Shown here piece by piece: positions 4,570-6,246 of a stretch of DNA of 6,246 nucleotides (position 1 is the first letter of the stretch; each line of letters begins with the position of its first letter). Location: assembly GCA_017425725.1 (NCBI GenBank), contig JAFOXU010000036.1, forward strand, positions 1 through 6,246, in the 5' to 3' direction. The notes below the pieces were generated by a model. It made no database searches and had not been told where the DNA came from. It worked only from the letters and a program-made list of their open reading frames with translations. The DNA is from Alphaproteobacteria bacterium (lineage in GTDB: Bacteria > Pseudomonadota > Alphaproteobacteria > Rs-D84). The position numbers were made by a program, and so were the translations under genes.

Positions 4570-5118
4570 TTATTTATTAGAATATTCTTCGATTCCACGT
4601 ATCACTTTAAACAAAGTTTTACGTAAATTTTCATCGCTCGTCTCCACCGTTATATCAGCCAACGCATACGTTTGATACCGCTCTGATATCAACTGTTCTA
4701 AAATTTTGCGACTGTCCGTATTTAACAACTGTGGACGCGTATCACGTGAACCCGTGCGTTTTACCAACAAATCCAAATCAGCCTTTAACCATATCGACAG
4801 TGCCCTATCCAAAACCATTTGACGAACCGCAGGTGTAATAAACGCCCCCTCGCCCGTAGAAATAACCTTTAATGCCGGCGGCGTATCCAAAATACGTTCG
4901 ATAACACGTTGTTCAACACGACGAAATTCTTCTTCGCCATACATTGAAAATATATCAACAACACTACATCCGGCAGCAGCCTCTATTTCTTTATCAGAAT
5001 CAACAAACGGTATACCCAACCTGCGTGCCAACGCACGACCAACACTGGTTTTCCCTGCCCCCATCAAACCAACCATAACAACAGGTCTATCTATAAAATT
5101 TTCGTTTTCATTTTCCAT
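4570..5118 (-). CDS. aroK: Shikimate kinase
   Basis: Cytoplasmic kinase that converts shikimate to shikimate-3-phosphate using ATP, the fifth step of the shikimate pathway to chorismate. The 182-residue length is normal. Visible motifs are Walker A G17-LMGAGKT-S25, the D40-S-D42 pair (shikimate and Mg), F65-R66 for the substrate carboxylate, the lid R128-P in RDTRPQL, and R147 in SERYQTYALAD. One position is unusual: the conserved GGG shikimate loop reads G89-E90-G91 (STGEGAF), where the middle Gly is normally invariant. The codon is GAG, one base from GGG. The rest is intact, so an active enzyme is likely but not certain. The N-terminus carries a short Glu-Asn repeat (MENENEN). No ribosome binding site lies close to the ATG, and the predicted promoter leaves only a few leader bases. 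It is followed by mscL. Confidence 0.93.
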   Translation of the reverse strand: MENENENFIDRPVVMVGLMGAGKTSVGRALARRLGIPFVDSDKEIEAAAGCSVVDIFSMYGEEEFRRVEQRVIERILDTPPALKVISTGEGAFITPAVRQMVLDRALSIWLKADLDLLVKRTGSRDTRPQLLNTDSRKILEQLISERYQTYALADITVETSDENLRKTLFKVIRGIEEYSNK

Positions 5119-5128
5119 AATGGTTTTT

Positions 5129-5157
5129 ATTTTACCTAAAAACGAATGATTTCACAA
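5129..5157 (-). promoter_or_regulatory. Predicted aroK-mscL promoter
   Basis: On the - strand TTGTGA (5157-5152) and TAAAAT (5134-5129) are spaced by 17 bp, matching 4 and 5 of 6 consensus bases. The -10 box ends 10 nt before the aroK ATG, so the mRNA would have a 5' leader of only about 3-4 nt, similar to the arrangement at tlyA. Confidence 0.5.
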
Positions 5158-5173
5158 TAAAAATCAATAACAC

Positions 5174-5202
5174 TTTAAAATCACTCTTTTTTATGATAAA
5201 AT
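5174..5202 (+). promoter_or_regulatory. Predicted promoter of the outer-membrane protein gene
   Basis: TTTAAA (5174-5179) and TAAAAT (5197-5202) are spaced by 17 bp. TATGAT at 5192-5197 is an alternative -10 box. Transcription would begin near 5209, just before the strong AAAGGAG ribosome binding site at 5217-5223. It lies in the 112-bp divergent spacer shared with aroK. Confidence 0.4.
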
Positions 5203-5230
5203 ACACAACATAAGCGAAAGGAGCATGTCT

Positions 5231-6246
5231 ATGAAAGCAATCACAACTGTCGCATTATCATTATTTGTTTGTACATACGCACACGCAAACCAACCCACGC
5301 ACCACGCACTTGCAAACGCAATAACCGCACATAATATCAGCTCTTTTCAGCACATAATTACACAAAACGCATTTAACAGCTTTGGCCTACAAAACCAAAA
5401 CACATTTGGCAAACAAGACACAAAAACAACACCCAATCCAATCGACCTATACGGTCACGCACCAATGTATGGCACCGAATTATTATATGGCGAATTTAAT
5501 GATGACGGAACAATGGGCCGCAGCGGTGGGGACACACCATTTGGTGCATTATCCAACATATGGTTGAATTGGCAACACACAGACAACAAATCAAAATTTG
5601 ATAACCTGTCACCCATCAAAAACAAAAACGATTTAATTATCGCAGGGCTGGCAGGCCACGAATCTAATATCGGGTCATTCTCGCACAACTGGGGTATCAG
5701 CACAGGATACACACACAGCGAACAATACAACAACGACATACACACAGATTCCCAAGGTGGCTTTCTTAGTGTATTTAATGGATTTTACTACAAAAAACTT
5801 GGCATTAACACAAACATAACCACCGGTGTATTTGACAGTTCGTCCGACAACAAATTCGGAACAGACAATTATACAAACTTTTGGTTCAGTGGTGCCGCAG
5901 GTATTTCCTATGACATTATATTAGACAGCAGTTTTGTATTACGTCCTGTTATAAACACCGAATACACATGGATTAAATCAAAAGACTACACATCTGTATC
6001 TGGCGACAAAATAAACAACGAAAACTTTAACATATTTGAACTTTCACCAGAATTACAAGCAATTAAACATATTGCTAACAACTGGTTCGGAAAAATGAAC
6101 GTTAAATACGTCATGACATTTGCAGATAATGGCGACACAATTATAAACAATATCAACACAATCAATCTAAACAACACAAAATATTTTGAATACGCAATAA
6201 GCATTGAAAAAACTTTCTATAACACGAACATTCACGCCACAGTCGG
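5231..6246 (+). CDS. Secreted autotransporter-like outer-membrane beta-barrel protein (3' end outside window)
   Basis: The reading frame runs open to the window end: 338 codons visible, no stop. A clear signal peptide, MKAITTVALSLFVCTYAHA, has a predicted AHA cleavage site after residue 19. A low-complexity Asn/Gln/Thr-rich stretch follows to about residue 100. From about residue 130 come alternating amphipathic strands joined by polar turns (for example IIAGLAGHE, NWGISTGYTH, FWFSGAAGISYDI, VLRPVINTEYTWI), characteristic of autotransporter-type barrels. The passenger would be very short, so this may be a plain barrel porin or adhesin rather than a true autotransporter. The ATG at 5231 is chosen because AAAGGAG ends 7 nt before it; the in-frame ATG at 5225 is only 1 nt from that site. 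Expression is divergent from aroK. The barrel assignment comes from pattern, not a database match. Confidence 0.75.
   Translation, partial: MKAITTVALSLFVCTYAHANQPTHHALANAITAHNISSFQHIITQNAFNSFGLQNQNTFGKQDTKTTPNPIDLYGHAPMYGTELLYGEFNDDGTMGRSGGDTPFGALSNIWLNWQHTDNKSKFDNLSPIKNKNDLIIAGLAGHESNIGSFSHNWGISTGYTHSEQYNNDIHTDSQGGFLSVFNGFYYKKLGINTNITTGVFDSSSDNKFGTDNYTNFWFSGAAGISYDIILDSSFVLRPVINTEYTWIKSKDYTSVSGDKINNENFNIFELSPELQAIKHIANNWFGKMNVKYVMTFADNGDTIINNINTINLNNTKYFEYAISIEKTFYNTNIHATV

Noticed and set aside
5225..5230. Alternative ATG for the outer-membrane protein
   Set aside because: Only 1 nt from the AAAGGAG ribosome binding site; the ATG at 5231 has proper spacing and gives a better signal peptide.
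1..6246. CRISPR arrays, insertion sequences, tRNA or rRNA genes, prophage or toxin-antitoxin genes
   Set aside because: No regularly spaced repeats, transposase motifs, terminal repeats or RNA-gene cores were seen on either strand.

Overview
The window looks like a chromosomal segment of an AT-rich Gram-negative bacterium. An alphaproteobacterium from an uncultured, host-associated lineage is my best guess, resting on gene content (TlyA, an AroK with a GAF-type shikimate loop, MscL, an autotransporter-like outer-membrane barrel) and on composition; it is an inference, not a proof. The + strand is rich in A and C and poor in G almost throughout, whichever strand carries the gene.

Layout. Positions 1-34 hold the terminator of a gene lying to the left. 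About 120-294 is a strongly folded leader RNA ending in an intrinsic terminator only 8 nt before the ATG at 303; it precedes a PAP2-family phosphatase gene (+, 361-861), whose 5' end appears frame-disrupted at a run of five Gs. A bidirectional terminator (886-919) separates this from the convergent tlyA gene (-, 910-1623). Divergent from tlyA, from a back-to-back promoter pair, runs a four-gene operon (+, 1715-3265) encoding small cysteine-rich proteins of a family I do not recognise. A strong terminator closes that operon (3303-3328). About 600 bp without a convincing gene follows, containing an inverted repeat, a palindrome and a duplicated promoter-like 14-mer. Next comes the aroK-mscL operon on the - strand (5118 to 3983). 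Divergent from aroK is a secreted, probably outer-membrane beta-barrel protein (+, from 5231) that is cut off by the window end.

The two most interesting items are these. First, the tandem Cys-rich family has six copies of one module spread over four adjacent genes. Each module has C-x2-C-x3-C, then an aromatic/hydrophobic-x-P-x-I/V strand motif, then a terminal C-x2-Y/F. Second, the leader RNA upstream of the phosphatase has one segment (206-213) that can pair either with an upstream arm (193-199) or with a duplicate of that arm overlapping the terminator (263-270). This is the architecture expected of a transcription attenuator or riboswitch. The remaining genes are ordinary housekeeping functions: rRNA methylation, aromatic amino-acid synthesis, osmotic safety valve and envelope.
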